A DNA stretch of 64,000 nucleotides. It comes from Eopsaltria australis. Taxonomy: Eukaryota > Chordata > Aves > Passeriformes > Petroicidae. Under the pieces are notes generated by a model that ran no database searches, was not told where the DNA came from, and worked only from the letters and a program-made list of their open reading frames with translations. Numbering within the stretch: the first letter of the stretch is position 1; each line of letters opens with the position of its first letter. Shown here in pieces: positions 23,546 to 35,864 of the stretch. A program made the translations under genes and the position numbers. The stretch is taken from contig JAVTVJ010000001.1 of NCBI GenBank assembly GCA_034509425.1, forward strand, positions 9,948,001 through 10,012,000. The letters are read 5' to 3'.

Positions 23546-26500
23546 GAGAGCCATAAAGTGTTTTGGGTGGCATTGTCCTAAATTTACACAGCTGCCATAT
23601 CACTCCTCTACTTTCACATGAGACTTCTTTTTAATTGCATGCATGCTGTAATTTACTTACTTGGGTTACAACACACATATATATGTACAACACACAAAAT
23701 AGGTGAAATAATAGGCTCAGGCTCTGTCACTTACTGGTTGCTAAATAGCTCTTCTTCAGCTCTGTCTCTCTCTTTCACTGACACTCCCAGAATATTATAT
23801 TTACTGAGACCACTGTTCAACGTGCTTTTGGACATAACCTTGCTGTATTTTCTGAGTTATCTATTTTTTGGTCACTGGGCTTGTACATGCAGAATTTCTG
23901 AGATGGTGTGAAATACAAACCTGCAAAACAAGAGCAGGGTTATAAGACAAGTGACCCTGATTGAAAGGGTGGCTATGAAAACTGATTACACAGCAAATTG
24001 CCCATCTGCACAGGCTCGGAATAAGAACATTTCAAAGCTCATTTGTGGGCTGATGTTGCCATTTAATGCAGTTTCCAACAAATAATTCATAAAATTAATG
24101 GCCACAACTGATGCTTGTTTCTCTCAAGCTCGTCTGCGAAAAATAGTTCCTCCACTGATTCAGGGAGATATGTAAAGGAATGGGCATTATTTGAAGAAAA
24201 TTGAGTGAAATAATCTTCACACAACTGCAGATGCTTGAGCTGCTGGTAACATTCTGGGTTCCTGTATAATTTTGTTCCTCACCACCCACTTGTCAGTTTT
24301 TCTGTTATTAATGCTGCTCTGTTCTGTAGCTTTCAGAAATGTACATAAAGGAACTTGTCCCTTGTCTCCATGCTGAATGTCCCTGACACCTGCTTGTTTA
24401 CTTTGTGAATGGTGGTTTGAGGAGGGATAGCCTTGCCTCTTTTTAAACTTATCTGATGCCCATAATATACCCAGAATAACTTTCTTTTCTTCTCAAAAAT
24501 ACAGGACTTCACCATTCATGTCCCAGCCACAGAAGTGTCACTTTGAATTTCCCATAGCCTAAATGCCTTCATTTCCAGAACGTGTTTTGTGGGGGACTCT
24601 GAATTTCAAATTAACCTCTTCAGTTTATAGTAGAATTGCACAGAGACTTTGCACAGTCTCACAGTTTCACAAATCAGTTGCTATTTAATCTGACTAATAC
24701 AAGAAATGTTCAATTCTAATGAAAGAAATAACATATACAGTTTGTTTCCTGATCCTTCTGTGAATCTTTCCAAGCTGGGCTAGATGCCATTTAAGACCGA
24801 TTTCTTCCCGTTTCTCTTGAAAGGGTAACCTTTTAAGTCATAGAAAACTATCTTACTCCTTAGCAGATATTTTCTTTTTCTCTGAGATAGTTTTGGAGTT
24901 TGAAAACTTGTCTTGTTGGCAATTTTTTTGTCCAAGGGTCCCATGTCTTTGCAGACTCTCCCCTAGAGTCTCAGGCTGTGGTTTCACAGCGTAAAATGTT
25001 GGACATCAAAATTAGCTTAACCCACACCCTTCACCTCTACCACCATTTCCTACTCCTCCTCCAAGTGGAGCTATTTTTCATATATCCTGGTAGAATTGTT
25101 GTGGGGCAGAACTATGAACCCACCTTTTAAATTCTTCAGCTGAATCCTCCTTCCCCTCATGAATAGTAGTATTAAAACATAGCCCCAAGTTCAATACCTT
25201 TTAAAATCAAGTATTAACAATTAATCAGTATTTGTTGCACGAAGATTTTCTAGTCAAAACACAGATCTTCACCAAGAAGGAGCAAGAAAGCTGCTGTTTG
25301 TCAAGAACTGGAGGAAACATCCTTTGCGTAGCAGTATTTTACCAGTCACAACCAGCTCAGAGGACAAACAGTTCTCATCCTGTTTCCTTACCATGAGAAG
25401 GTGAGACCACGTGCACATGTAGGGTGGCTGCAGTGCTCAATGATTCACACAGTATATAAGCCAAACTGAATTTCAGAAGAAATCTACAGGAAGGGATATG
25501 CATGTTAACATGGAGAAATTGTTTTGCGGAAACTATTTCCTCGTTACAGAGATTTCAGTTCTGATTTGGAATGTGGCTTGATTGAAGTCTCCCTGCCTGA
25601 TTATGATCCCAGACTTATTTTATACTGGCATGGTTCCATGAACTCCCATGCAATGGATATGAGTGTTACCCAAGGGACAGTCAGATCCTGAGCTCCCTGG
25701 ATCACTGGGTCATTGCACAGCTACCTCTATGCATCATGTTGTGTATTATTCTTGTTGCACCATCAGTGATTTCCCTGTGCAAAATGGGAAACATGGGGAT
25801 CTTCATTCTAGACTAATGTGTTCAACTGCACAATGAACTCCTAAGAATCTCATGCAACAAATCTGTCTATTTTTAACTTATCTTTTCATTCCAAAATCTC
25901 TTCCCTAGGTAAAAGGGACTTCGGACAACCCTGAAATGTGAACTGTCTTCCTGAGTCAGCAGAGCCTGACACAGTGGTCCCAAGGATGTAGGCTCCCTCA
26001 AACCCTCTCATGTCCAACAACGAAGCCTTGTAAGTTTCTTTCCAGCATCTTATTCAATTGTACTAGTGTCCACATGAAAAGGAAGCACACAAACACCATC
26101 AGGAACCTGCACACACAGTCCCAGCCCGGGCCCCCTTTGGCTTCATGAGTGGATGCACACAGCAAATGGGCAGATTTGATGGGAGCACCTCAACTTGGTT
26201 TTGCTGTGGTTTCACCTTTGGTATGAGCAAGCGAAGGGAAGGTACAGTGTCCTTCCCTTCAGAAGCACAGCAGCACAGAACAGAAGAAGCCAAAACCTCA
26301 GAGGTACATGTCAAGGTAACCACCCAGAATCAGGCCCAGTTGGCAAACACATTTTGGCAAAGCCCTGTGATGTCTAGTTAGCATGGCAAAATAGTGAGAT
26401 TATTCTACATCTTCTCAGGAAAAATCAAGGAAGTTAGTGGCTCTGTTGGGGAGCAACTCAGAGCAGCTTGGGAGGGTTTTCAAACTGTCTATGTAAGCAA

Positions 26501-26902
26501 AGAAGAAAAATGGATCTGGTAATTTTCAGGAGTCTGTATATGCAAAACATGTTTGCTACTGTTGCCATGACATTATGTTCCTGTGTCTCAGAGTGATTTG
26601 AAGACACCCTGATTTTCCTCGGTTCTCCCCTTGCTAGTTCAGTTCCTCTCCAGCCAAGGCTGAGTTAAAAGATCACTCAATTAGTAAAAAGAAATAGAAG
26701 AAATATTATCCATCCTATTAATCTACCTGAACAAGACAGTTTTATATAAGACAAACTTTCAAAAGGTGTTACTACATGAGAAAAGTCTTTAGCCTCACTA
26801 CAAGGAATCATTCAAGGAGAATACAAGTAGATTCAAACATAATCATACAGACAGCAATTTAAAGATGTTTCTGAAAAGATAAGACTCCCCAATCTAATCT
26901 GT

Positions 26903-26933
26903 CTTTGTTTTGTTTTGTTTTTTTTTCCCACAG
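26903..26933 (+). other. Splice-acceptor-like pyrimidine tract
   Basis: A T-rich run (TTTTG repeats, then poly-T) ends in 'tttcccacag', a textbook 3' splice-site shape. Downstream, one frame stays open for about 40 codons and another includes 'CPNGCKEYESGFLYSDC'. No donor-anchored exon is recognised and no known protein is matched. The run may be only a (TTTTG)n simple repeat that happens to end in CAG. Confidence 0.3.
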
Positions 26934-29900
26934 CATTCTGCCCCAATGGCTGCAAAGAATATGAGTCAGGTTTTCTCTACAGTGATTGCTCTACTAAGAT
27001 GCTTCTCCCTTCTTACTGTCTTCCCTAGTGCTTTTCTGCCAGCTCTGATAAATTAACATCCAGCTGGTCATGTTGCTACTTTTGGGGCAGGAAGGCCAAT
27101 ATTATGTTGTCAGTGCTGCTCCCTAAGTGTCAGCAAATCTTTGGTTTATCACACCACCCTTCAGAGAGACTCTATAACAATGCACAGCACATATTTTGCA
27201 ATTTACTTTCCCACTAGTTCAATTTATTTCCTTTCCCTTTTGTGTTTAGAAAAGGCAGTCTTCACGTAAACTCCACCCTGACCTGACAGGGAGCTATAAC
27301 TGTCCTTGAAGCCCTCAGTACTTCTCCTTCAATTACGTGAACAAGAGGTCACAGAGTTTTCACTGCACATCATTAGTATGTTTTATACTTACATATTTAT
27401 GTTGTTTGATAGTGTCATCCTTTATACCATGAAAAATTCTCATCTAATCCCAGGTGGGAAAGTGCTTCCCATTATGTCAGTTCACAGTGCAATTTCTTCA
27501 TCCGTATAAAATCATGTTTTTATACAGAGGCTTCTTGGTTCAGGAGGAAACAGCTCTGGGTAAGAGGAGGGCCAAGTTTCCTGATTATCCATACACTTAT
27601 TGACCATACAGCATGAAACAACATACTTGGAGCAGAAGTGCAGGTTGGATGTTTTTCAGCACACTGCAGCAGTTATTTTGTGCAAACACAGCAAGCTGCT
27701 GGTTTACCACTCTCCGATGGAAGTATTCAGAGTGGCAGTGCGCTAGAGAGAGAGGAAATTCATTTAGATTTTTAATAGAAGTGGATATCAATTATATGTG
27801 CTTTTAAAAATACTGTTTGAACCTCATGCTTGGAAGGAAAAGTGTAACAAGTCTTGATCAGGCTTTTTTTAGACTTTTTTTGCAGGCTAGCATCATACAT
27901 GGCTCTTAAGGGTTTAAAGATTTAAATTCAGCTGACCTATCTCTGCATAAACAAAGAGGCTATAAACAGAGCAATAAAAATAACTTCTTAGCTTTAGTTT
28001 TGTCAGATTTTCTTAGGTAGATTGGGGATGTTTGATTGTTTTGGACTAGTTTCGTCTTTTAAGGGAGGCTGGCTGCAATCATCCACTCACTGAGCATGCA
28101 AGAACACCACTGACAGCAGAACTTAATTTCAAAGGCAGTTCCTCCTTGGAGTTCACACAGGATCAAATACTGCTCATGGTATCTATGTGCCACGTCCCTG
28201 TTATTAGTGTGTGCAGGTGAGCCCTCTAAGCTGGCACTGAATGATGGGAAGAGCAAAGGGCCAGTTTCGCAGCCACCCCAGTCATGGAGTGCTCGCAGTG
28301 ATATCCACTGTGAGTGGAGAATCGCTTTGATACCAAGCACTGAAAGTATAGACACAGCACAACATTTTAGATGTGAGTTTTAGAAATGTAAGGGGATAAT
28401 AATACTAGAAAATGCAATGAAAAGAAAGGACTTTTGTAGCAAGAACTTTCTGTGCACCCCTGCCCACATGAGCGCTTGCAATGACATCAGGTGTAACACT
28501 GAACTGAACTGCACATGCTCTGGTGGTTTTTTTAGCCATGGGTACAGTAAGATTGACTGTGTTATGTAAAAATGCCTATTTTTGCCATCATTTATTATTT
28601 GTACAGTGACTGAAATGTACTGTGGGAGACCTTGACACAGTGACAGGCTAATTACACAAACATATAAAAGCCCAAGGAGACATATTCAAAAGACACATGA
28701 AGCCTAAGACAGTCTCAGGTGCTTATGACATTGCTTAAGTCCAAAGGAGCCACTTTGGGTCAACCAAACTTTGTCTAGCTCTCTTTAGGGGGTATAAACT
28801 GGTACCAGTTGTCTTTTGCTTTTTCAAGTTTTGGGGCCACAGAGGAGAGTCTGAATAGGGTCAAACATTTCTCCAAAAAATATGCAAACTAATGTAAGAA
28901 AGCACGTAACAATACAATAGCCAACAGCAGTAACGAGTAGATGGGTGATGATTTAAAGGGAAACCTTTTTGCTCCCAGAGCCACCCTTTTCAGAACAGCA
29001 AGGCTTGCACAGGATTCAAGGAGAGAGAATTCAGTCTAGGCTCTAGCCTAGGAGCCATCCCCATTTTCAGGGATCTTAAAGTCAATGAGAAGCTATTCTG
29101 TAACCTTGTCTGGAAATCCTGTTTCAAACAAAAAGCGGCGTAAGGTACTCAAAATTTCACCAGCATTTGGATTTATATTGAAGAAGGAGAGAATTGAGAT
29201 TTCTACCAACAAAATGAATTTTTGGTTCAATCTTTCTCAATAAGATATTTTTCATTAAAAAAAAGTATTATCCATCTGCAATTGCTACAATACCTTTTGT
29301 TTCAATTTTTCTTTTTGAAACCAAACCATCTTCACTTGAAAAGAAATTTTGGAACTCGAAGGCTCTTCTGAGATGTAGGAAAATCAAATATCAACAACTT
29401 ACAATCCCCAGGAAAAAGAAATTGCTGCTCTTTTTGTAGGCCTTTCATTTTTTTTTCCTTCCAGTATAACACATATGCTTGCCCTTTATAAAAATGTTAA
29501 ACAATATGAATCTTTCTAAGAGCTCTTCAAATCACTGTGCTTTCTGGATGCCAGGACCACAGTGGCAACAGAAGTTGTTTGAGGTCTTGCAGCCCCTCTA
29601 CCAGCTAAGGATGAGCCCTAGCCCACCAAGGTTCTGAAATGAACCTGGCTCACAAAGGTTCTGAAATTCAGCAGGACAACCCACGATACCCAACACCCTG
29701 CCCTTGGCCGGGTCAGAGCCCATTTGTTGCACAGCACGTGCACTGACATCTTGCTGGCAGTGTAACTGCAGGGCAGGGGTACCTGTGGTGTACTTGGACA
29801 AGCTTCAGAGGGCAATTTTTTTGATGTGTGCAGAGAAATGCTCGGGTGAAGAGTACTTTCCCTTCACCTTGATTTCATTTTTGCAGCCACCTAAAGAGCC

Positions 29901-30940
29901 AGCCGCATCTGCACAGCAACTTTACTGAAATTACCAGGGCAAAGACCTTACCAAATAAAATAAGCCCCCTGTCAGCTGTTTTGGTTTACAGAAAACCAAG
30001 AATACTCATACTTACAGTCCTAAATGTACTGAACCAGAGGAATAATGGAATGAAGTTATACAGTGTAGACCACACATACATTTTCTCATGCCTGCTTTAT
30101 GTTGTCCACAGGGCAAAACCATTTGTTCCATATTATAGAGGCAGTACCACTGCTTTTGAAAAAACACATCATCCTGTATCCCATATCCAATTAAAAATAT
30201 GTGCTGTACATGCCTATTTGCCATTGACAATATCTTCTAACAGCTGGTTGTGATAGGGTTATTTTCTTGATTATGAAGAGCTGAAGAGGAAGGTAGATGT
30301 TTCTATCTCATTTGAGAGCATCTGAAAGTGAAAATATACAAGCCTTTAAGAGGCTCATGACTGGCTATATGATCATCATCTGACCTTTATAACCTTGTTT
30401 GGTCCTTGTACTGGGATTTGTTAGATAACTAGACCCAGTGTGCAAGACAGAAAAAAAATAGTTGTGGGGAGGAAAGACTAAAGCTGTGAAGAGAAGGGGA
30501 AGCAAAGAGAGAAGGATTTTATTCTTAATGAACGAGAAAGCTACAAAGATGAAGAACTGACATGGAAACAGCTCTTAAGTTGAGGGGGTCCCGTTTCAGA
30601 GATGTGATGTTGTCATGCCCAGCCTTTTATTCCACATGTTCACAGTAGCTTAGGGGCATGTCACACACTTGTGAGAACTTTACCAGAGTGTTGATGCAAT
30701 ATTGTGTCAGTAACCGAGTGATTTGTTTTTCCTCTGGACATTGATTGAAGAAATTCTTATTACATTTTATAGCTTGCTTGGCCTTGGTATGAGAGTCAAG
30801 ACATAAATTGGACCATAAATTGGCCTGTGTCAGAATCTGCATTGAAATGACATCAAATACGTGTCATCATGCTGGCGTTGCAGCTGACAGCAGGAACCTG
30901 ACACTCCCTGTCAACTTGATCAAATGCTAGACTCCCTCAC

Positions 30941-31090
30941 ATCTTTGCCATGTGGCCCACTTTAACAGTTATAGTGAAGGCTGTGGAGGCAACTCCTGCA
31001 ATGATACTGGAGAATGCTGCAGTAGGAAAATAAATTGTGTCTGTAGACCAAATTGATTTGCTCCGACTTATTGCAAAGTAACAATCTCCA
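30941..31090 (-). other. Exon-like open segment, unrecognised product
   Basis: On the minus strand 'gctcacag' precedes position 31090 and 'gtgaggg' follows 30941, giving a 150-base segment bounded by AG and GT. It is open in the phase reading GDCYFAISRSKSIWSTDTIY and continues FPTAAFSSIIAGVASTAFTI, TVKVGHMAK. The length is a multiple of three, so the phase is equal at both ends, and the composition is protein-like with a hydrophobic second half. Against it: the pyrimidine tract before the acceptor is weak, the frame meets a stop just past the donor, and I recognise no family. It could be a chance frame inside conserved noncoding sequence. Confidence 0.2.
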
Positions 31091-31576
31091 CTGTGAGCAT
31101 TGCAGGTATATGCATATAAATAAAAATTGACACCAAAAAAATATATAGATACTCTGAGAGGAAAAAAGAGCATACATAACTGAGATATATTTATCCCACA
31201 AGCAAAGCAAGACTTGATAATTCATGAGTGGCAAAGATGCAGTTGAGTTATGGTGATCTTTCCTCTGGAGTGAAATAAATACAGCATCTTGATTCAGCCC
31301 ATTATATAGCATGATTAATAGAAGTGAACGCTTTCAATAGGCTGGGGTTTTTTGAAACATTTAGATTCCATATTTTGCTCCTAATTTACAAACTATCAAA
31401 GATCTTCGTGGTGATATGAATTTAGAAAACCGTATTTTGGTAATAGTGATTTTTTGCAGAGGGCAAATTTCTATTTATGACTCTGCAAAGAGAAATCAAA
31501 CATTTTAGTTAGAAACTGAAGTTCATTTAATTGTAAGTTAGCGGCTCAATCTTCATCAGAAACCTACAGCATAGCT

Positions 31577-31607
31577 ATAGTGCAAGATAAAGCATAGTGT
31601 AAGATAA
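31577..31607 (+). repeat. Imperfect 14-bp direct duplication, 17-bp period
   Basis: 'atagtgcaagataa' (31577-31590) is followed by 'atagtgtaagataa' (31594-31607), with one mismatch. This is a small local duplication. Confidence 0.8.
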
Positions 31608-34600
31608 TATCTACAGCACAATACGAGACAACTTTTTGGCTAGCAGATTTTTAGAAGAGCATCTACATTGCATTCAAAGTGAGTCAATATCTGTCCACCA
31701 CCTTCGCCTCTGCTCTGAGGACTGGCCAATTCCCACCCATTTCACTCTGCATCCAGCAGTATCTTAAGACCTAAACTCATCACTCCTCTGTGGCTAAACA
31801 CTACGAACGCTGCAGGCAGGAACACAGCATCACCACAGCAGCAGTGCTTTCCAGCGCGGTGTTAACACAGCAGGCCTCTCCCCAGTGGCTTACACAGACT
31901 TTGCATACTGCTTTCTGTGGAGACAAATGTGGAGTACCAGCCATGGAAGGTAGCCTGGTGTTATTTTACAGCTCTCTTTAAGTCAGTATCTTTTTCTGGC
32001 TTGGATTTCAGCTGTTGCATACCATGCAAATGTCAGCACTATTAGCTACGTGCTTATAACTGCAGTAGAAAACTCTCAATAATGTGCTTGTTCAACAGTC
32101 CTAAATCATGAGACCTTCCTGTGGGCCAAGACCCAGCTACCTCACAAAACTGCCAAAACCTTAATTTCTCCATTGCCAACACCAACAATGCTCTGAGGTT
32201 CTTTTAGTATAAAATTGGTAACATACAGAAAGCTGAAAATGTTGAGACAGCACCAAGGAGTAACTCTGTTAACTTAAGAGTTGTTTGACGGTTAAAAAGA
32301 GAAAAGGGCCAGACCTGCAGAAATCCATATGGAATAAAAATCAGAAGGACAATGGCATGTACTGCAGAACTAGAGTCTATTCACTTAGCTCATTAAAAAA
32401 GCTCTTTTTCAATTGAAGTCCATTAGAACATGGAAGAACATCCCAGAACTTTCCTTGCCAGAGAACTGGACCTTATCTATAGGTCTGAGAAAGATGCAGT
32501 GAATGATATGCCACATACATAGCTGAGATACACCACACAGTAAACTGCTGATAGAGAAAATGCAACTGGATATTTATGCTCCTCGAAGTTGTGTGCAACA
32601 CTCCAGGACTGAGGGACTTGTTTGTCATCTCTTTGACGAGTCAGAAGGAATTCCAGAGCAGAGAAGCACCTTGAATCCACTGTAAATCGTCAGTCTTGTT
32701 ATCATTCAGCAATCTGCAGGGCTGCAACAGAAGAGATGCTATCTTTGTTTTACTGTTTGCACAGCTGGAGGAATTATGTCCATGCCCACAAACATAGCTC
32801 TGTTTAAGGGTCTTCAGGGCTGCTATTCCAAAACCAAGCTCTGGGCAGGAATGCTGAAACAAAACACTTTGAGGATAAAGGCTGAAGTGAATAATGAAAA
32901 CTGCTAATGAGAGCTTCTTGTAGAAATCTGCTCATTTATGCCTCAGTGATAACAAGTCTCAAGTCTTTGCTCTAGGACAATTTTGAAAAGCAGCTCTGGA
33001 TTTTTGGCCAGGCTCCCTTGCTGTGTTCCCCTTCTTCATAAACACATATGAAATTATTTTTCATATGCATGTTGCCCTACAGTACAGATCTTTTGCTGTT
33101 TGAACAGAAATAGGATCACATAGATAGAACAATCAAGCTGTTGCACTCATCTCCTATTACTCTTTTGCACCTGTAACAGAGAAATCTATTGAAAACCTTT
33201 AATTTTAAGAGTTTTTCACTGAAAAAATGGAAAAAGAGATAGACAAAATATTGGCAGAATTTTTTTCAGACTTATAAAAGCCACTGTCCAAACCACCAAA
33301 CAAAAAAAATGCTTCTGCTTAAATTAACTGTGACTTAGAAATGAGTAACCCAGGTCAGAATTTAATCATGAGACTCACTGCAAGAATGTTTCTGATTTTT
33401 ATTCAAGAAATTGAGCTTTAATTACTTGCAGAAAACTGAGTAAAGGCTTGAGTATGTTCCTCTACTAAAGCTGTGAAACTTAGTCAGTGCCCTTTCTCTA
33501 ATGAGCCAGGAGGTCTCTACAAACAAACAAGTGAGCAGATTTTCTAGACCCGTGTTGTCCACAGCAAAGATAGGCGTTATCATCCAACTGTCTCTGGCTC
33601 CCTGGTTCTGGTCCACACTGCCTCAGTCTATCTTAGAGCTGCCAGGAACTATTCTGAATGGACTTTCACATCTGCCCAAGTTACCTTTCCCCTGGAGCAC
33701 TTCCTCATGCCCCATGTCTCCTGCTGCATTAGTCAATAGGCAGTACTACAGGCAGAAAGTATGACTTACGCAGAGCAATTCTCCAACGACCTTGGCTAAT
33801 CTGGGTGGGATCACTCAGTTAGCTCAAAATAGACTTTTCTGTGTGATGTGACCATCACCATCATAGCAAAAGCCTTTTGTACCAAAAGTTTGGCATGAAA
33901 ATCTATAAGGCACATCAATGATTCTGATAGTTTCTCTGCAGAAAACAAGTTTCTATTAAGAACAATTAGAAGGCTGGTGAATGGCCAACGCTTCACTTTG
34001 TAAAATTCCATATTGAATTCTTCGTAAATCTGTCAAAGTCTAACACTGTAGACCAAAATTTTCTGCAGTAGCTTCCTTTTTCAAATGAAATATTAGGGGC
34101 AACTCTAATGTAGAAGAAATTAGACCTTTTATGAAATATGCTTGAGCAAAATACGCATATATATAGTTTGAATATAGTGTTCCCATACCATGTGGAGAAG
34201 ACCTAAAATTTGCCAGAAGGGTCATATTAAGGAAAGGAAAGAGCTGGTGGGGCAAAAATTTTCTTGGCCAGGTGTTTGAAAACTGTATCATATGCAAGCA
34301 CCCATCTGTGGTAGCAGAAATAAGGTTGGATGGACTCCCATACCTTAATTTTTCACTGCACGTTTTACAATTTTTGATAAGACACTTGAAGCACAATTTT
34401 TATGGTGTAGAATGCATCTTTTCACTGATCTTGGTGTTTGCTTTATGGGAGAATCATAATGCAGAGAATTTTCTATTTCCTTTCCTTTACCCAAACCTCG
34501 CTGCATGGGTTTACCTGGTTGGAAAGCAGAGGTCATGTTGTGACTAATTATATGCTTGAAGCCTGAAGAAATGTGACATCATGCTGGTGACATCAGTGAT

Positions 34601-35407
34601 GGCTTACATTTGAGAACAGCTTTTTTAAGGCAGGAATGAGCAGGGTCCTTCAGAAACAGAAATGCACATAAAATTATTCCAAAGCTCTGCGGAATACAGT
34701 AAATTGAGTAGGATATGCATTCTGGTAAATCTTACAACCATCTCAGGGAGTACAGCAACAGATTCTACCAGTTAGCAGAGTGCAGAGGTGAGACTAGCAT
34801 TCACTGTTAAGTCCCACCTGACTCTTTCAAGGACTTCTCCACCAAGTCTGTGGCTCTGGTGGACGAGGACCAGGGTTACAGCTGCTCCTTCTCCATGTGT
34901 GCTTCCAGCTGTGCTCTGCTACCTGAGCCCTCAGCAGGCAGGAGGCCTCCAGCAAGTGGCATTGGGGCATTGATTCCACAGCTTCTCTTCCAGAGTGTTT
35001 GCTAATGTGACCAAACCACAGCTTTCAGTCTCAGGTGTGTGTTCTCAAGGTACACCGTGGTTCCATTCATCCAGCACAACACGAATTTAATAGCTCAAGT
35101 GAATACTTATGTGCAAATAAGAGATGTTATCCTTTCCTTTTTTTATTTTAATCTGCCTTTTAGAAGCCCTCCCACACACAAAAAACACACACAGAGCACT
35201 AGTGTCTTACAAATGCAGTGTCCTTGGCAATCCACTTTGTATGAACCAGACAAATATGAGTGAAACTCAGAGAAGCAAAGACTTTACCCTATATTCTGTA
35301 ATTTTGAGGCATAAAGCAGGGATTTAAGGATGTCATCTGGGCCTTTTCTGTGAGTACCCTCACTTTTGTCAGTTTAAAGCTGGAACTAGTGCATTAGCTG
35401 AAGGGAT

Positions 35408-35440
35408 TGTGTGTGTGTGTGAGTGTGTGTGTATGTGTGG
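35408..35440 (+). repeat. (GT)n microsatellite, interrupted
   Basis: TG dinucleotides are interrupted by single A substitutions ('gtgagtgtgtgtgtatgtgtgg'-like pattern). This is a standard vertebrate dinucleotide repeat and probably length-polymorphic. Confidence 0.93.
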
Positions 35441-35822
35441 TTTAATACACATTTAATATAGCTCCTGGGAAAGCTAATGGAGTTGCCTTGGGGAGCTGAG
35501 CAACCTCCCAGTGTGCTCTGCATAAATCTTCTTTAGCTGCAGGTGAACAAAAAGTTATGTTAAGTGCAAAAGTGAAGGTAACAGCTGCTGAATCCCTTTT
35601 GCTGGCCTGCAGAGAATTGGTACTGCATGTTACCAGCTGATTGGTGATTTCTTAACCTCTTCTAACCTGTAAAAATAAGAGGAAAAATTGAGGCTTTGAG
35701 GGAAGAATTTCTCTCCTAGTAGAATTTCTTTTATTCACCAAGGGCAGTGGGTTAAAAAAATAATTTGGAAAGAAATTCAGCTAGAAAATGGCCAGGATAC
35801 CACAAATGCAGTTTTATAACAA

Positions 35823-35864
35823 TCTTTCTTCTTATTTTTCTTCTTTTTTTTTCTTTTCTTGTAG
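35823..35864 (+). other. Polypyrimidine tract ending in TTGTAG, acceptor-like
   Basis: About 40 bases of nearly pure T/C end in 'cttttcttgtag', a strong 3' splice-site shape. The following sequence stays open for about 21 codons in one phase (DNSVLYFTVLLTECILEVCHC) before a stop. A short terminal exon is imaginable. The peptide is not recognised, no upstream partner exon is seen, and the run may be simple repeat. Confidence 0.25.

Noticed and set aside
35640..35700. Possible minus-strand MIR tail ('cttaacctctt...ctgtaaaa...agagga')
   Set aside because: Only two short words agree; too little for a call.
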